The position numbers and the translations under genes were made by a program. DNA of 64,000 bases from Leptodontidium sp. MPI-SDFR-AT-0119 (lineage: Eukaryota; Ascomycota; Leotiomycetes; Helotiales; Leptodontidiaceae): contig JAHLEZ010000036.1 of the NCBI GenBank assembly GCA_020726505.1, positions 62,001 through 126,000 of the forward strand, in the 5' to 3' direction. This document shows, in pieces, positions 11,333 through 26,741 of the stretch. Position 1 is the first letter of the stretch; the number at the start of each line of letters is the position of its first letter. The notes beneath the pieces are model-generated. The model had not been told where the DNA came from. It saw only the letters and a program-made list of their open reading frames with translations, and searched no databases.

Positions 11333-11964
11333 ATGACGGCCAATCAATGCCGAAGGCCAAATTTGCCAACCCCCGAAATGTAGGTGGCCAACGTTATCGG
11401 CGTCACAAACCAGTGCTGACTCTATCCCATAGATTCGAATCTTTCTCGCTATGTTCTTTCCGGTCGGACGCAGATCTTGGGGATAATAGGTTGTTCAATG
11501 TCATCACACAATGTTGTACGACTCCCATAACACGGTACCAGTGCTGGAACTACTGCGCGGTCGAGGAATCGCAGTTCTCTGCTTGGCTTGGCTGCATTGA
11601 AGAAATCAGAGACTCCACGTGGGGAGCAGCTTGTCAAAGGGCCGACCATTCAATAGTCTCCACTATAACTGAACCAGCTTTATCGTCATCCACTCAATCA
11701 GCGTCTCCCTTGGAGTCCACGACTCCGCCGACATACACGACTTCGTCGACATCCGAGGCTTCGTCGACACCTAGGACTAGCTGGAGCGTAGGCAAAAATG
11801 CCACTGCCACATGGTTGTCGCCTACTGGTGGCAGTAACGGGAGTAATAGTACCGGTGGATTGGCTTCACCAACCTACGTACAGGCCGGATCACCGAAGGC
11901 TTTGGTGTTGTCCATGGGTGGTATGATGTGTGCTTTCTTGGTACTTTCAACTCTTGCCTTATAG
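11333..11964 (+). CDS. Small Cys-containing protein with Ser/Thr stalk and hydrophobic tail (two exons)
   Basis: Proposed CDS: join(11333..11379, 11433..11964), 192 aa. The 53-nt intron has GTAGGT and CATAG ends with a GTGCTGAC branch-like site, and removes a stop present in the unspliced ATG frame. The middle has closely spaced cysteines (ITQCCTTP, YQCWNYC, WLGCIEE, AACQ), followed by a Ser/Thr/Pro-rich stalk and a hydrophobic C-terminus (ALVLSMGGMMCAFLVLSTLAL without the last residues) that looks like a GPI or membrane anchor. No N-terminal signal peptide is evident, so a further 5' exon may exist or the start may be wrong. Function unknown. Confidence 0.5.
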
Positions 11965-12540
11965 GGGGTGTTTCTTCCAACTACGGGCATCTGGAATTGA
12001 AAGCTGCTGAGTTGACTTGAGATCGTACTCGATGAGGCATGGACGAGGTGGCGGATATACCTTAATTGATGGCCGGTTGGAATATTATGTGACTAGGAAG
12101 AATGAATTACAATGGGAATTCGAGCTCAGCTAGCTCTCAGTCAAGTTTCACGCTATGCCATACGACCAGGGCCCTCTGGGACGGAGATTCTTGCGTTATC
12201 GAGCCACAGGCCATGCTTGGGATGCTTGATCTGAGTATGCATTCTTTGATGATCGAACCAAGCGAATATTGATATCCTGAAATGGCTTCAAGCTTGCCGA
12301 TGACCGAGTATATTGGGATGGGCAAAGTTGCCCCTGGTTTCTGCGCTGCCACAAGTTACTCCATGAGCAAAGTACGATAATTCATGTTCTCCAAAAAGTA
12401 GTTCAAGTCTGTTTTCATCTCTAGATTGGCCCGGCTCTCTCCCGAATCACATGCTAGTCCACCGGAAATCTACTGATCGGAAACTTTCTGGGACCTCTTC
12501 CACGCAATGTGACAGCAATGACCTACTAGGTGGTCTCCGG
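11965..12540. other. Intergenic
   Basis: No supported gene; it lies between the small Cys-containing gene and the 3' end of the patatin pseudogene. A weak minus-strand frame at 12137-12352 has no recognisable pattern. Confidence 0.4.
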
Positions 12541-12689
12541 CTCGACAGGTGCAACTACACATTGCAATCGCAACCACTAACCTTGGGTGCTGACTCCATT
12601 GCGTATGCTGCTCTGAATTGGAATTTGCTGCCAACCGCGGTCCTCCACGAGCTCAGCCTTGCTGTGGATTTCCTTGTACTAGAATGCTT

Positions 12690-14069
12690 CAATCTTTGTC
12701 GATCAGGCGTTTTAGTGCGGGCTTTTACACGCGAGACGTCATCTGATCGTTCCAGGAATTGATGGCTTCGACCTGCCTGTTGCACTGTCCTGGTCACGGT
12801 ACGTATGGGCTGGCTCGAAGAAGAAGAGACTTGCTGTCAAAATCGCTGCGAGTTCGTCGACCTGTTCGTTGAATATTCCATTTGCAAAGTCCGTTTGAAT
12901 TTCCTGGTTTACTTGATCCATGGAGGCGTAGTCATCCAAGGATACATAATCCCCCTTAATGCGGGCGTTGGGCCGATGAACTTTGCTGCTGAGTTGACCA
13001 CCATCTAGGTGGTTACGTGGTTACGCTTGAACTCCAACCATTGCCGGTCGCTGTCAATATTGTTGAAGAATGTCGTACATATGGTTTTGAATCCCCCGAT
13101 TCCGAGTGGCACTGGGATGACGACTTCTCTTGTCTGTTGCCCAGTTCCGACGCTTAGCAGATTATCAAGGGACGGTTTTTTCGTCAGTCCTTCACCTGGA
13201 GAGGCCCATATCCTGTTCATTTGATCTAGGGCATACTGCACAAGAAAGTTAGAGTGGAGGGCGGCATCTACGTAATTTTTCTCAGTCTCCCGCTTTTCAA
13301 ATCTGCAAAAGTAGAATGGCGCCGATGCAGTTGCAAGAGCTGCTTCCCATTTTTTCATTTCTTTTGGTTCGTCATCCTCTCGCTCGAAGTCAAGCTGTTG
13401 GTCTCCAAATGCTGGCCGATTGTAGTTGGCTATGAAACATTTGTCAGCGCCGTTGTCTTTCTCGGATGTCACCGCTACCCTCACACTGCGAGGGTTGGCC
13501 GAGAAGAGTTTTCTGTCTTTGAATTAAGTCTGCAGACCATTCTTAGGGGTGGGGTGTGGATGGTAGAGACTGTCCCAAATCCGGAGCATCAGAAAAGTTG
13601 TCGATGTCTAGTTCAAGAATGTATATTGTCCCTTCTTCTTTTCGAATGCCTTCGTAGCGATCTGGATGAATTTTCTTTTCAACTATTGGATGCTATTCTC
13701 CTTAGAAATTGTTGCCACCCCAAACGTAATGATGCCTCCTAATTATCAGGCCAAGTCAGGAACACATCCGCGAAGTCGACGATAGGTGGTCACGTTGAAT
13801 AAATTACTTAAATGGGTAAATGGTGTAACATTAATAGTTAGGTTGTACTTACCCGTGCTTGTTCCCATTATTAAATCAAAGCCGTCTATCAATGGCAGCA
13901 TGTTAAGGTCTATTTCTTTGACTAATTTCTCTAGCAGCGATATTTCAACAATACTTCGAATGCCCTTACTATCAAGGGTGAGAATTCTGACCCCAGCACA
14001 CCTCGGTTGGAGTCGAAAGTCATGCCTGTTATCTTGCCAAGACGACTGACAGAGAATGCAGTCACTCAT
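12690..14069 (-). pseudogene. Patatin-like phospholipase (PNPLA) pseudogene
   Basis: Upstream exon (14069 to 13853) reads DFRLQPRCAGVRILTLDSKGIRSI, then PLIDGFDLIMGTSTG. The nucleophile motif GTSTG is intact but the oxyanion-hole motif DGGGIR is DSKGIR, a G-to-A type change. A 114-nt intron (13852-13739, GTAAGT/TTAG) restores GTSTGGII, after which a TAG follows at IQ-stop. Further downstream, 13484-13005 encodes WEAALATASAPFYF, NYVDAALHSNF and NLLSVGTGQ, and 12939-12739 encodes IFNEQVDELAAILTASLFFFEP. These parts lie in different frames with stops between, so the gene is broken. Patatin domains often act in phospholipid hydrolysis and occur as N-terminal effector domains of fungal NLRs; no NLR part adjoins it here. 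Confidence 0.75.
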
Positions 14070-14430
14070 GATAGAATCTGAGGTGTAGAATAGGGGCTAT
14101 GCCAAGCCCTTACAACGGCCCTGCTCCACGGCAAAATCTCAAGGCTTATAATATTAGAAACACGAACTAAGCTTAATCCTACTACTTTACAATGGTACGT
14201 AGCCTATAGATATAGCATATGGTGTCCCCTAGGTACCTACGTAGAGGCCTAAATCTAGGCTTAAATGCTCACTGTAACCTGCTAGGCCCATATGCTATGG
14301 CCTGCTACGCATCTGATATGCTACATCGCAACAGGCTCGAAGAACGAAGATGATGAGACACAAAGGTAGTCGCAGATACAGCAAGTCAATCAAACTACAG
14401 ACTGTCGATTTCCTTCATTTACGCCACCAT
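14070..14430. other. Intergenic between patatin relic and Rieske oxygenase gene
   Basis: About 360 bp with no coding pattern; it would contain the 3' UTR of the minus-strand Rieske gene. Confidence 0.5.
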
Positions 14431-15714
14431 TCACCATGCCAAACTCTCTTTGTCACTTGGACAACTCAGCCCTGAACAGAACTCGATGTCTTTCCCGCTC
14501 ATCAGAGCGTCACTCGGTAGTTGCTGTCTAGCAGGCCATATCTCCTGCTTCGCTTCCTGCTCACGTTTGTGATGGGCCTGGACGATTTCTCGGACAGCCT
14601 GCTGGAAGTAGAGAGGGCCTTTCTCCATCTTTGGGTGCAATTCCCCATTGATAAAGACTCCAGAGTTGAGATTACTCTGTGTCAGGTCACAGAGATATTT
14701 GTCCTCCGCCATGACGCGCTTGTAGATTTGGTCAATCCTTTGGAAATCCTCCTCCGGGGAATTCTTGTTTCGGTAAACTTCATACCGCATTGAACACTTA
14801 GTAGGCCCGCTAGGCACAAACCTCTGCATGTAGAAGAAATGTGGCCTGTCTTAAGTTAGTTAGGCTAGGGATGTGACGAATTGCTATGCTTACGAGACAG
14901 TGATGGAGGAATTGGGGAAGAAGTAGGTAGGAGTAACTGCCAGTCCAGCTGCTGCCTGCTCAGGAGTGGTTGCAACATTATGTTGAATGGAGTCCCCCTC
15001 GGTCTTGACAGAGTATGAGCTGAGATCGGCAATTGACGGAATGTCAGGATGGGCCGTCTTGCAGTGATAGCATTCGTTGTAGTTGTCAGCCAAAATTTTC
15101 CAGTTGTATCCTCCGTCCATTTCCCAAGTATGGTCGAATTCAAACTCGTCCCAATTGACTCCCTTGTATCTTGGAAGCATGTCAATGCCCTCGAAATCGT
15201 CCGACCAGGCAATCTCTGGCTTGGCTTTGCCATCCAAGTTGACCCAGATAAAACCGTTCCTGTCAATGTGAACGTGGATTGGGAGGAGACCGTTCTTGCT
15301 TTTATCGAAATCGGGTAGATCTTGGTAGCTAGGGGCTTTGGCAAGCTTGCCGTTGAGGCCGTAGGACCAACCATGATAGAGGCAAGCAAAGATTTTAGCT
15401 TGGCCCTTCTCCTGGGTGACCACTGGAAAGCCTCGGTGTCGACAGACATTGTGGAATCCATTGATGTTGCCCTCCCGGTCCCTGCACAGTACAAACTGAA
15501 AGCCAGCTATGTCATAGCGTAGATAGTCGCCAGGTTGCTTGAGTCTGAGTTTGTGAGTAATAGGCATCCATTTCCTAGAAAAAATCGCCCGCCTCTCAAG
15601 CTCGTACATCTCCTGTGAAGTATACCACGACGCCGGCAAAGCCCGGACTGCTGAATTATCATTGCTGGCAGGTGTAGTGCCACCAAGGCCGAGGTACCCC
15701 AAGAGTGATGACAT
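14431..15714 (-). CDS. Rieske non-heme iron oxygenase, choline monooxygenase / betaine demethylase-like
   Basis: Proposed CDS: complement(join(14431..14845, 14894..15714)), 411 aa. The 48-nt intron (14846-14893) has GTAAGC and ACAG ends; joining gives an uninterrupted ITVSPHFFYMQRFVP, typical of the family. The Rieske [2Fe-2S] ligands are C91/H93 (CRHRGFPV) and C111/H114 (CLYHGWSYG). The mononuclear iron site is NECYHCKTAHP with H217 and H222. Length fits fungal and plant choline monooxygenases. Such enzymes oxidise choline to betaine aldehyde, or (GbcA-like relatives) demethylate glycine betaine. Its divergent neighbour at 16.8 kb is a dimethylglycine-dehydrogenase-like protein, which favours a role in betaine or choline breakdown. 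No ferredoxin or reductase partner gene is seen in the window. Confidence 0.9.
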
Positions 15715-19304
<3,590 letters not shown>

Positions 19305-21896
19305 TAGCGCTGTTGACACCAGGTATCGATATACAAGGTAGAAGTACATCAGACATAACGTCAATAGGCATGTGGGCTTTATTTTAGGTGAAGAGGCAGG
19401 CGAGGCTAGTTGACCCAGAAAAGGGCAACAGGCATAACATAAGGCCTTACTCAAATTATCAGAGGCTGTACCAATGATCATTTCCTGAAACTCCAGAGTC
19501 TTGTCGATTTATCAAAAAGAAACTGCGGGATTACGAGCTACGTATCGAACGTCTTCTGGACTGAATTTACCGCCAAGGATCCTTTTCCTACCAGCTTATC
19601 ACCAGTCAAGCTCCTCCTAAAGGATGAGTTTTGTGGGATGAATTCAAATACGACACACTCCTGGCCCTCAGCCATAGCAACAACAACACAATTTCGCCGA
19701 CCGTAGTCATTGCCCTCCATGAGGTAGAAATGGTCTAAAAGCAAGACCGCCAGACAACAAACCTGTCCAAACTGGCAATCGCTTAATTGAATGTCCCTAT
19801 GTGGGAATGGAAGACAGCGACATGAGTTTAGAGGTTACCGAGATCCAATAGCGCCAAGTAGACCTTTTTTTCTAGAACCCTATGGCGTTGACGGTATTCC
19901 GGGAGACATATCAGCGATGACTCCAGTGCGGCCAAGCCTAAGCGCCTACATTGACGACTGGATTTAAGTCACCAGATTTTGCACTTATGGTTGGCTTTAT
20001 AGAAAGGACCGTGCAAATTACTGTGGAACTAGACAATGAGGCAGTGAGACTACAGATCGGAACGGGAAAGATAATTAGTGCCCATTGTTTGGGCATTCCG
20101 TCGATTTCGTCAAGGATAGTGGAGAAGTTCTTAAGATCGCTACTTTAGAGCTGTGAGTTCAATCTCTACTCGTACCCTAGTAGGTTATTTCTCTATCTTA
20201 GCTAGGCATAAAGCCAGAGAGAAGCAACAGAAGCGAAATTCGTTTCATGTTTCACCTTTTAACAGCCCTCGCTACAAACTAGCGTACCGCACAGTAGTTT
20301 TCCTGTTCCTTTGCTAGTAGAGGCCTGCAGATGAATACTCCTTACAATGCATTTAAAGTTCTCCTACTTCATCAAGTACTAGACAATTAAAACAAGACAG
20401 GATCACGTGGAGGAGTCAACAAGTATTGCACCATCAAAGTTTTTACGATTTGAGTTGAAGAGACACAGCCGTGGCAAAGCTCCCACGTTCCTTCTATTTC
20501 GCCAAAACAGAACAATGGCCCCCTTTCCATTATGCGTGGGCGTAGTATAGAGCGAGCGAGCGTCCACCTAGGGTGCTGCACGGGGCCCCGTGGGGTTTTT
20601 AACGTCCCCCATGGGGGATTTTATGACTATTTATATAGATTTTTACACAAAAACACCGACTTTATGTATTTCTATGAGTATATTATGAAAATCTTCCCCC
20701 ATTGAGGGTGTTTTCCCCCCATGGGGGAACCCATGGGGCGGGTGGGGGATTTGGGGGACTGGGGGACTGGGGGACGACAAAAACCCCGCCCCATGCCACA
20801 GCCTACGTCCACCGGGGTGTTTGGCGGCACATACAACACTTGGGAGAACTTTTCAACCAAAGTAGGGAATAATCTCCCTGTCCATGCAAGACAGAAAATT
20901 TAGCTGGCGGGCCTTCTTATTACCTAGATGAGTTCCTGTCATTAAAGTTTCTTATATTTCAGAGTCTCCAATCCTGAACGAAGATGACGTGGTTCCCTTC
21001 CAGCCATTAAAGATTACTCGTATTCCTGGGTCCTCATAATGGGACGATTTGCCGATGGCCAACTAGTCTGGGGTCAATGTGGGGGGGTTCTTTCCTGCCG
21101 CGTTCCCCGTGGGGTTGGCTAGGCCCAAAAGAGTGACTTTATCCACCGGTGCGCTGCTTCACGTCACATGAGGCGCTCCTCTCATTTAGTATGAGTAAAC
21201 AGTGGTGGGGCGCGCTCAAAAATTTACTCTTTCGGGAAGGAGAAGATTGAAGTCAAGCCCGCTCGTTGCCGTTGTCGCTGTCCCGATGGCATGCGCACAC
21301 ATCCAGGTTGTCTAGGATTGACAATATAACCTCCTTATAGTATCTACTTGCGATGAGTACCTCTCTTGCCTTTTTTGGGTGTGATATTGATGCACTCACG
21401 ATTCCTGAAAACGCATACCCAGATCCCACCGATGCAGGCACTCTCTGACCGAAAGTCCAACCTTTATAACAACGGGGAACGCGATTTGAGCCAATGATAT
21501 TAGAGGATTTCGACTTCCAGGTCACCTTACCTGATTTCTGTTCTCAGAGGACCCTATTTCCCTATTCACTTAATATTACAACGAAGACATAATAGACCAG
21601 ATCTTTTCCGCCATAAATAGCTACTAAAGGACTTTACCCGACGATGACTTCAAGCCAAATTCTCGTGCAAAGAATTAACTTCTCATTTATCGAAAAGAAA
21701 TATACCTGTATTTAGCTTGTATCTATATGACAGTTTATCTTATTAACGTAATATTTGACTACTGGGATACAAAGCCGATAACCCTTTTTCATGCTACTAC
21801 AAAGGACTTTTCCCGTAATAAGTGTCAAGAGCTTCGGCGGCGATTTCGTATATATAAAGATGAGAAGTCTCATATCTTTGATCGAGTGAGTGTAAA
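19305..21896. other. Intergenic region with G-rich tract; no supported gene
   Basis: Only weak open frames are present (for example minus 19538-19744 and minus 21253-21525, the latter with FGQRVPASVGSGYAFSG, unknown). At 20600-20780 several CCCCCATGGGGG palindromes occur, followed by repeated GGGGACT units (about 20744-20775) that could form a G-quadruplex. I cannot assign a gene. Confidence 0.4.
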
Positions 21897-22346
21897 TGTT
21901 ACGGACGCTCCTGGGCGACCACTGGGTCCCAGGAGGAAGTATTCTAGGAGCCAGCGCAGCCCTAGGAACCGAGTGGTTCCTGGGAGTACGGCTCCTGGGA
22001 GCTGCCAGGCTCCCGGAACCAACCTGTACCTAGTATGATTGTTATAACCAGTAAACAATCAGAGGGCAAACCGGCCCCCGGATCACGCGACCATGGGTTA
22101 CGTGACGGATCTTAGGATCTTGATAGATCTCTAGGATCCTAGTATCCATTGAGATCCCGGAGGCACGAAGGACTTTATATAAGACTGGCACGTCTGCCAT
22201 TAGATAGGAGCTTCGTGCTCAACTTAAAACAGTATCTTCACCCATACTTAGTAACTGTCTTCCCGCGTACGTGATACACCTACTTCTCGATCCTTGAGAT
22301 CAATAACAGCCTCTTGTGTTTACCAAGTAAATACACGACCGTCACA
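21897..22346. mobile_element. Solo LTR (450 bp) with perfect target duplication GTAAA
   Basis: Begins TGTTACGG and ends CCGTCACA. The same 5 bp, GTAAA, flank it at 21892-21896 and 22347-22351. Internally there is a GC-rich hairpin-prone stretch (about 21905-22020) and a TATATAAG promoter-like site near 22177. No retrotransposon genes adjoin it, so it is a solo LTR. Confidence 0.85.
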
Positions 22347-23613
22347 GTAAACGTCAAACTTGAAACATAGCCAAGAACTCGCCGTAAACGAAGCTGTCGA
22401 ACGATATACTAGGAGACCTTACCTTATTATTACGATCTCAAACAAACCTACTCCCACCGACATCAAGATATAGGTAGTTACACAAAGGGGCTTCTTTTTA
22501 CCGTGGAGCTACCACTAACTAGGACGATCCGGCGGTACACACAAGGTCCGCAAAATGCGAAGGTTAAATGCTACTCAATCGGTTGTATTACACCTTCTTA
22601 TGCAACTACTAGGCTCGTTATATCACGTCTATTTAGACAATCTATTCGCATTAACTGCCTTGTTCGGACGTCTCCGGAAAGAAGAATATGCCGCAACAAG
22701 CACGTGTCGAATCTCCTTTAGTGTACATTAAGACATCGTGAAGTGGAAGAAAACTAAGGGAAAAGGTGACAAATGCAATGTCTTGGGGTACTATAGCTAC
22801 GACCTCAACTGAGTCCAATCAGGTAATACATACAGGATTTCAAGACGGTGCCTTTGCCCCATTGTTTTGCGTTATATCGTAGAAAATCATAGAATTAAGG
22901 TGTGAAATTAACTGATTTAAATGAATCTCGAAAAATCAGTGGTCGTCGCTTAAATTAGAGGCTCGCTACAGGGCCTTGCCATAGAAAAGAGGATGAATTT
23001 CGAGGGTGCAAAGAGTTGATTTTTAAGTCTAACGACTGAAGGCAAGGTAACAAAAAGCCCTCCACGTGACCATAAAGGCATTCATACTACCCCCGGCATT
23101 CACTGCCCCCTGTAGCGCTATACGTTCCTGGTGGCACTTATAGGGATAAGGCGGACAGTTCTTTTAATAAAAGTTCCGTCTTAGCTTTGACAATTAGGGC
23201 GATTGTAGTATTTGCGCTAACTTCCAGCACACTAGATTGTTCGAGGTTGGTTAGTACAAGGCAAGATACCAAGTTTCAGCCAAATACTATCCAATAACAC
23301 GCGAATCTAAACAGCTGCGAAGCTTGACAACTATAGACTAAACGGGTAAACCTTCGAGAATTTTGCTCCTCGGAGCTTACTTTAATGTATTAGAAGGGAT
23401 TCTAAGAACACATTTCGACTTTTCTAGAAGATAATTGCAAGTGTAAGGAGAATGATTCGAAACTTCTACTGTTTGTTGAGGGATACAGAAATGTAACCTA
23501 AAGTTCCATCTCACACACGTTGGGGCATCACCTAATTTCTACCTAGCTGCGCTAGAAACTAGAACAGAACTTCAACTAATATTATGGCTATTGAAACTTG
23601 GCAATTTCCATTG
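22347..23613. other. Intergenic, no gene supported
   Basis: About 1.27 kb of moderately AT-rich DNA downstream of the sarcosine-oxidase-like gene; nothing recognisable. Confidence 0.5.
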
Positions 23614-25048
23614 TTAGAGCTTTGAAGAACTGACTGAGTCTAATAGATCTTTCATCTCCGCCCTCGGCCAATCTGCATTAAGAGATGGATCTGGCCGCTC
23701 CCGATTCCAAGCCCATTTTTCCGCCAATTTGGGAGACATCGAGCCCTCCAACATTTGTATTACATACTTGCCAAGCACTGGGAAGAACTTCCAGCCGTGG
23801 AACGAACCGCAGGTTGCGACGTATAGCCCATCTGCGGCTGAGTGTGGCGAGATGATAAAGTCTGAGCTGGTCGTGAAGGCGTCCCTTTCAAGAGGTTAGT
23901 AAGTCGCATATTGTCACTCGAGTGTATCGCTTTACCAGCAGATTCGATGCTTCTCCAGCTTCCAATTTGCCCCCTTCCTTCCGTAAAACACATCGTTCGC
24001 ATAGCGAATGTCTTCCTTGAGTCTCTTAGGAACCGCCCACTGAGCGTAGTCTGGCTCCGGAGGCGGCATTGAAATGTGGCGGCCAGGTAACACCTCATGG
24101 GTATTTTTGAATATTGTCTGTCCCCACCACTTGAGCTCTTTTTCTGCAGTCGGCGGAAGACTACCAATGAAGGGTCCTGTTTGGCAGTTAGCTATCAGCG
24201 CACAATGGGACATATCTAGTTTACACAGTACCTGTTTTTACTGTATACCCTTGTACACCCACAGGCATAGCAGCAAATCTCTTGTACGTCTGGTCGTCGA
24301 GTCGAGTCATACCTGTCGCAATGCCGCCAGCTAGAATTCTCTGTCCAGCGCGAAGGTCAGTCAGACCACTGCTCTCAGCACTAAACTCCAGTAGTTTCGG
24401 CGTGAATGCCCCAGTGCAAAGGATAACATGCGAGGCTGCCAAGGTCTCTCCAGTTGCTGTCTTAACTCCATAACAGCGACCACGGTCATCAAATTGTAAT
24501 GTTGCAACTTCAGCCGTCACGTACTTGACACCTAGTTCCAGGGCTTTGCGTGTGATAGCTCGCAAACAATCTCCAGCAGCAGCCCAACCACTAGTCCTAT
24601 TGACGAGCACCTCTTTGACACCAGTATAATCCGCGTCGTCGAAAAGGCCACCGTACATCTTGCGGGCCTCGTCAACTGGCACGGCAGAAAGATCAGCATT
24701 GCGGCCGAGTTTCTTGTAGTTGTCGATGACGTCCTGTGCGTATTCGCTGCGACAGATCCAGTAGATCCCGGTCTCATGGAAGTACGGTTTCCAAAGCGGA
24801 TCAGACTTGAAGACGTCTTGAGCCTCTAGTCCTAGTTGGCAGTATACTATGTCGTCGTAGTCGGCGCGCACCACTTTATTCCAGTCCCACGAGGCAGCCA
24901 CGCGACTCTCTGCGTCAAATGCATCCCGGTCAATCAGAGTCACCGATGCGTCAGGGTACTTCTGGATTAGATGATAGGCCGTAGATACTCCAAACACTCC
25001 AGCTCCCACGATGATGTATGAGCCTTTGTCTGAAGCCATCTTGACCAT
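23614..25048 (-). CDS. Peroxisomal sarcosine oxidase-like FAD enzyme (three exons)
   Basis: Proposed CDS: complement(join(23614..23884, 23936..24176, 24232..25048)), 442 aa. Intron 1 is 55 nt (GTACTG/AACAG with GCTAAC branch) and intron 2 is 51 nt (GTAAAG/AAAG with a perfect TACTAAC). Splicing gives continuous KTGPFIGSLPP and HRICWDAFTT. The FAD motif is GAGVFG (residues 15-20), and ATCGSFHGWKFF puts a Cys at residue 378 where monomeric sarcosine oxidases bind FAD covalently. The protein ends in SKL, a canonical peroxisomal PTS1 that supports the exon 3 model. The family includes sarcosine, pipecolate and fructosyl-amine oxidases, so the substrate is inferred from the neighbouring dimethylglycine-dehydrogenase-like and Rieske genes. 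An alternative start is Met4 (25039). Confidence 0.88.
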
Positions 25049-26333
25049 AGAAGCTCTCCTGGAAATCTTGGGTTTTCAGACGGGGACAAATGCAATTTAT
25101 CGCGTTTTCATTTCGTTCGGTTGAGCTTAGTGGGGGAAACAGCGGCTCTCGGCAGTACTGTAGCGAGCGTTGTCGGACACTAGAAAACTCCCACACTAGG
25201 GGGAAAACGGGCGGTTATTATTGCCGTTAACAGAAAAGCCTTCCAGTGTGCCGCACGTGACAAATACCTGCGCCTCCCCAAATTTCTTGGCGATTAGACC
25301 TGGACCGGCCTACCACTCCTAGTCCGGGCTCCAGTAGTCATCCACTATCCGCCGCTCCATGTGCACTCATAGGTTTCATTTTAGTTTCATTGAAGTTTTA
25401 CTTGGCTTGGCAGGGTGGATATTAACTCACAGAGATTCGTACATCATTGGCAGAGAATAAGATACTCTTTGACCACTCCTTGGAACCACCTAATCTAGTA
25501 CGAATGTTTAAACTCGGTTAAACATTAAACGTGGGTACTAGCCTGCGGCTCACACGAGGCCTTCGAAATTGGCTAAAGTAAGTCCGTGCACCCCTATTAC
25601 GCCCCCCTTATTTATACTAAAAACAGCGATTTTGAAATATAAATAACTTTACGAACTGTTAATAAAATTATGTAAAACTTTAAATATATATTTATTATAT
25701 CTAAGTAATTTAACTTACAAAAAATAAGCCGATTTAAATTACGTAATATTATATATTAAATACTTAAAGTCGGACTTTTTAACTTATATATAAATTATAC
25801 AAGAAAAAAGAATTACGAATTTTTTAATTAACTTTTACAAAAAATGAATAAAAATATACAAAATTAAAATAATACTTAGTTCATATAATATACTTGTATA
25901 ACTTTTAATTATAGTATAAATCTATTAATAGTAAAATTTATTAAGAAAAGTTTAAACTGCTAATAAAATTTTATATAAAGAAATTTATATTTTACTTAAA
26001 AGAAGGGAAAACAAGGCTATTATTAATAAAACTAAGCTATAATTAGTAATTATATAAGAATACTACTATGGAGAGAAAAAACTAAACCACATAATAAGAG
26101 GGTAATATATAACGAGCCACCAGAGGTTTCCTTATGTTTAGGAAATAACAGATTAATCAAATCTAAAGATATCACATATCTAAAGAGTACGAATTAGCAA
26201 AAGAGGGGAGGAGAAAAAGTTCTATGAAACAAAATATATATAATGTTACGTTCTTGTTATATTGTTATTAAGTGTTAGCTCCTTATATGCGCGAATGGCC
26301 GGCGCAGTCATGTAACAAAAGAAAAATCAGTGG
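25049..26333. other. Upstream region and AT-rich repeat
   Basis: 25049-25600 is the likely promoter of the sarcosine-oxidase-like gene, with AGTGGGGGAAAC and CTAGGGGGAAAA motifs. From about 25610 to 26270 the DNA is extremely AT-rich with no coding pattern, consistent with RIP-mutated repeat. Confidence 0.5.
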
Positions 26334-26560
26334 TGTGACGGTTGGCAGCGCCCAGAGCCTCATTTCCGGTATGCCAGCTAACCGCGAGATTAATTGGCCC
26401 CATGGCGCTCCCCCTTTTTGTATATAGAGCTCTTCTCTCCTTACCTTCTTTCCTACCTAGTTGTAGATTCTAAGAGACTTTTGTTATCTTCATATGTCGT
26501 GTATTGATATGTGAGGCCGCTGTCACACGTGATTGCTGTCTTTACAGAGCAAGTGTCTCA
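26334..26560. repeat. LTR-like dispersed repeat, copy A
   Basis: Starts TGTGACGGTTGGCAG and contains a TTGTATATAGAGCTCTTC promoter-like segment. It matches 32525-32760 along nearly its full length and, more weakly, 41896-42185. The right end near 26560 is uncertain and no target duplication is seen. Confidence 0.6.
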
Positions 26561-26600
26561 AGAGGCTGTCCCTACCACACTATGTAAACTATGTTAACTA

Positions 26601-26681
26601 AACCAACTTGACCCTCTCGGCAAATCCACGCTAACTTACTGGGTTATATAAGGAAATATCGCAATTACACTGAAGTTGGTT
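26601..26681. mobile_element. MITE-like element (about 81 bp), copy A
   Basis: Bounded by AACCAACTT and AAGTTGGTT inverted ends; TA precedes it. It matches 49827-49902 in inverted orientation, including GACCCTCTCGGCAAATCCAC. The TA after the right end is TT here. Confidence 0.55.
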
Positions 26682-26741
26682 TTCTAATAGAAGATAAGTA
26701 AAGCCGATAGGAATAAAGACAGGTCTAGAGATTAAATATAA

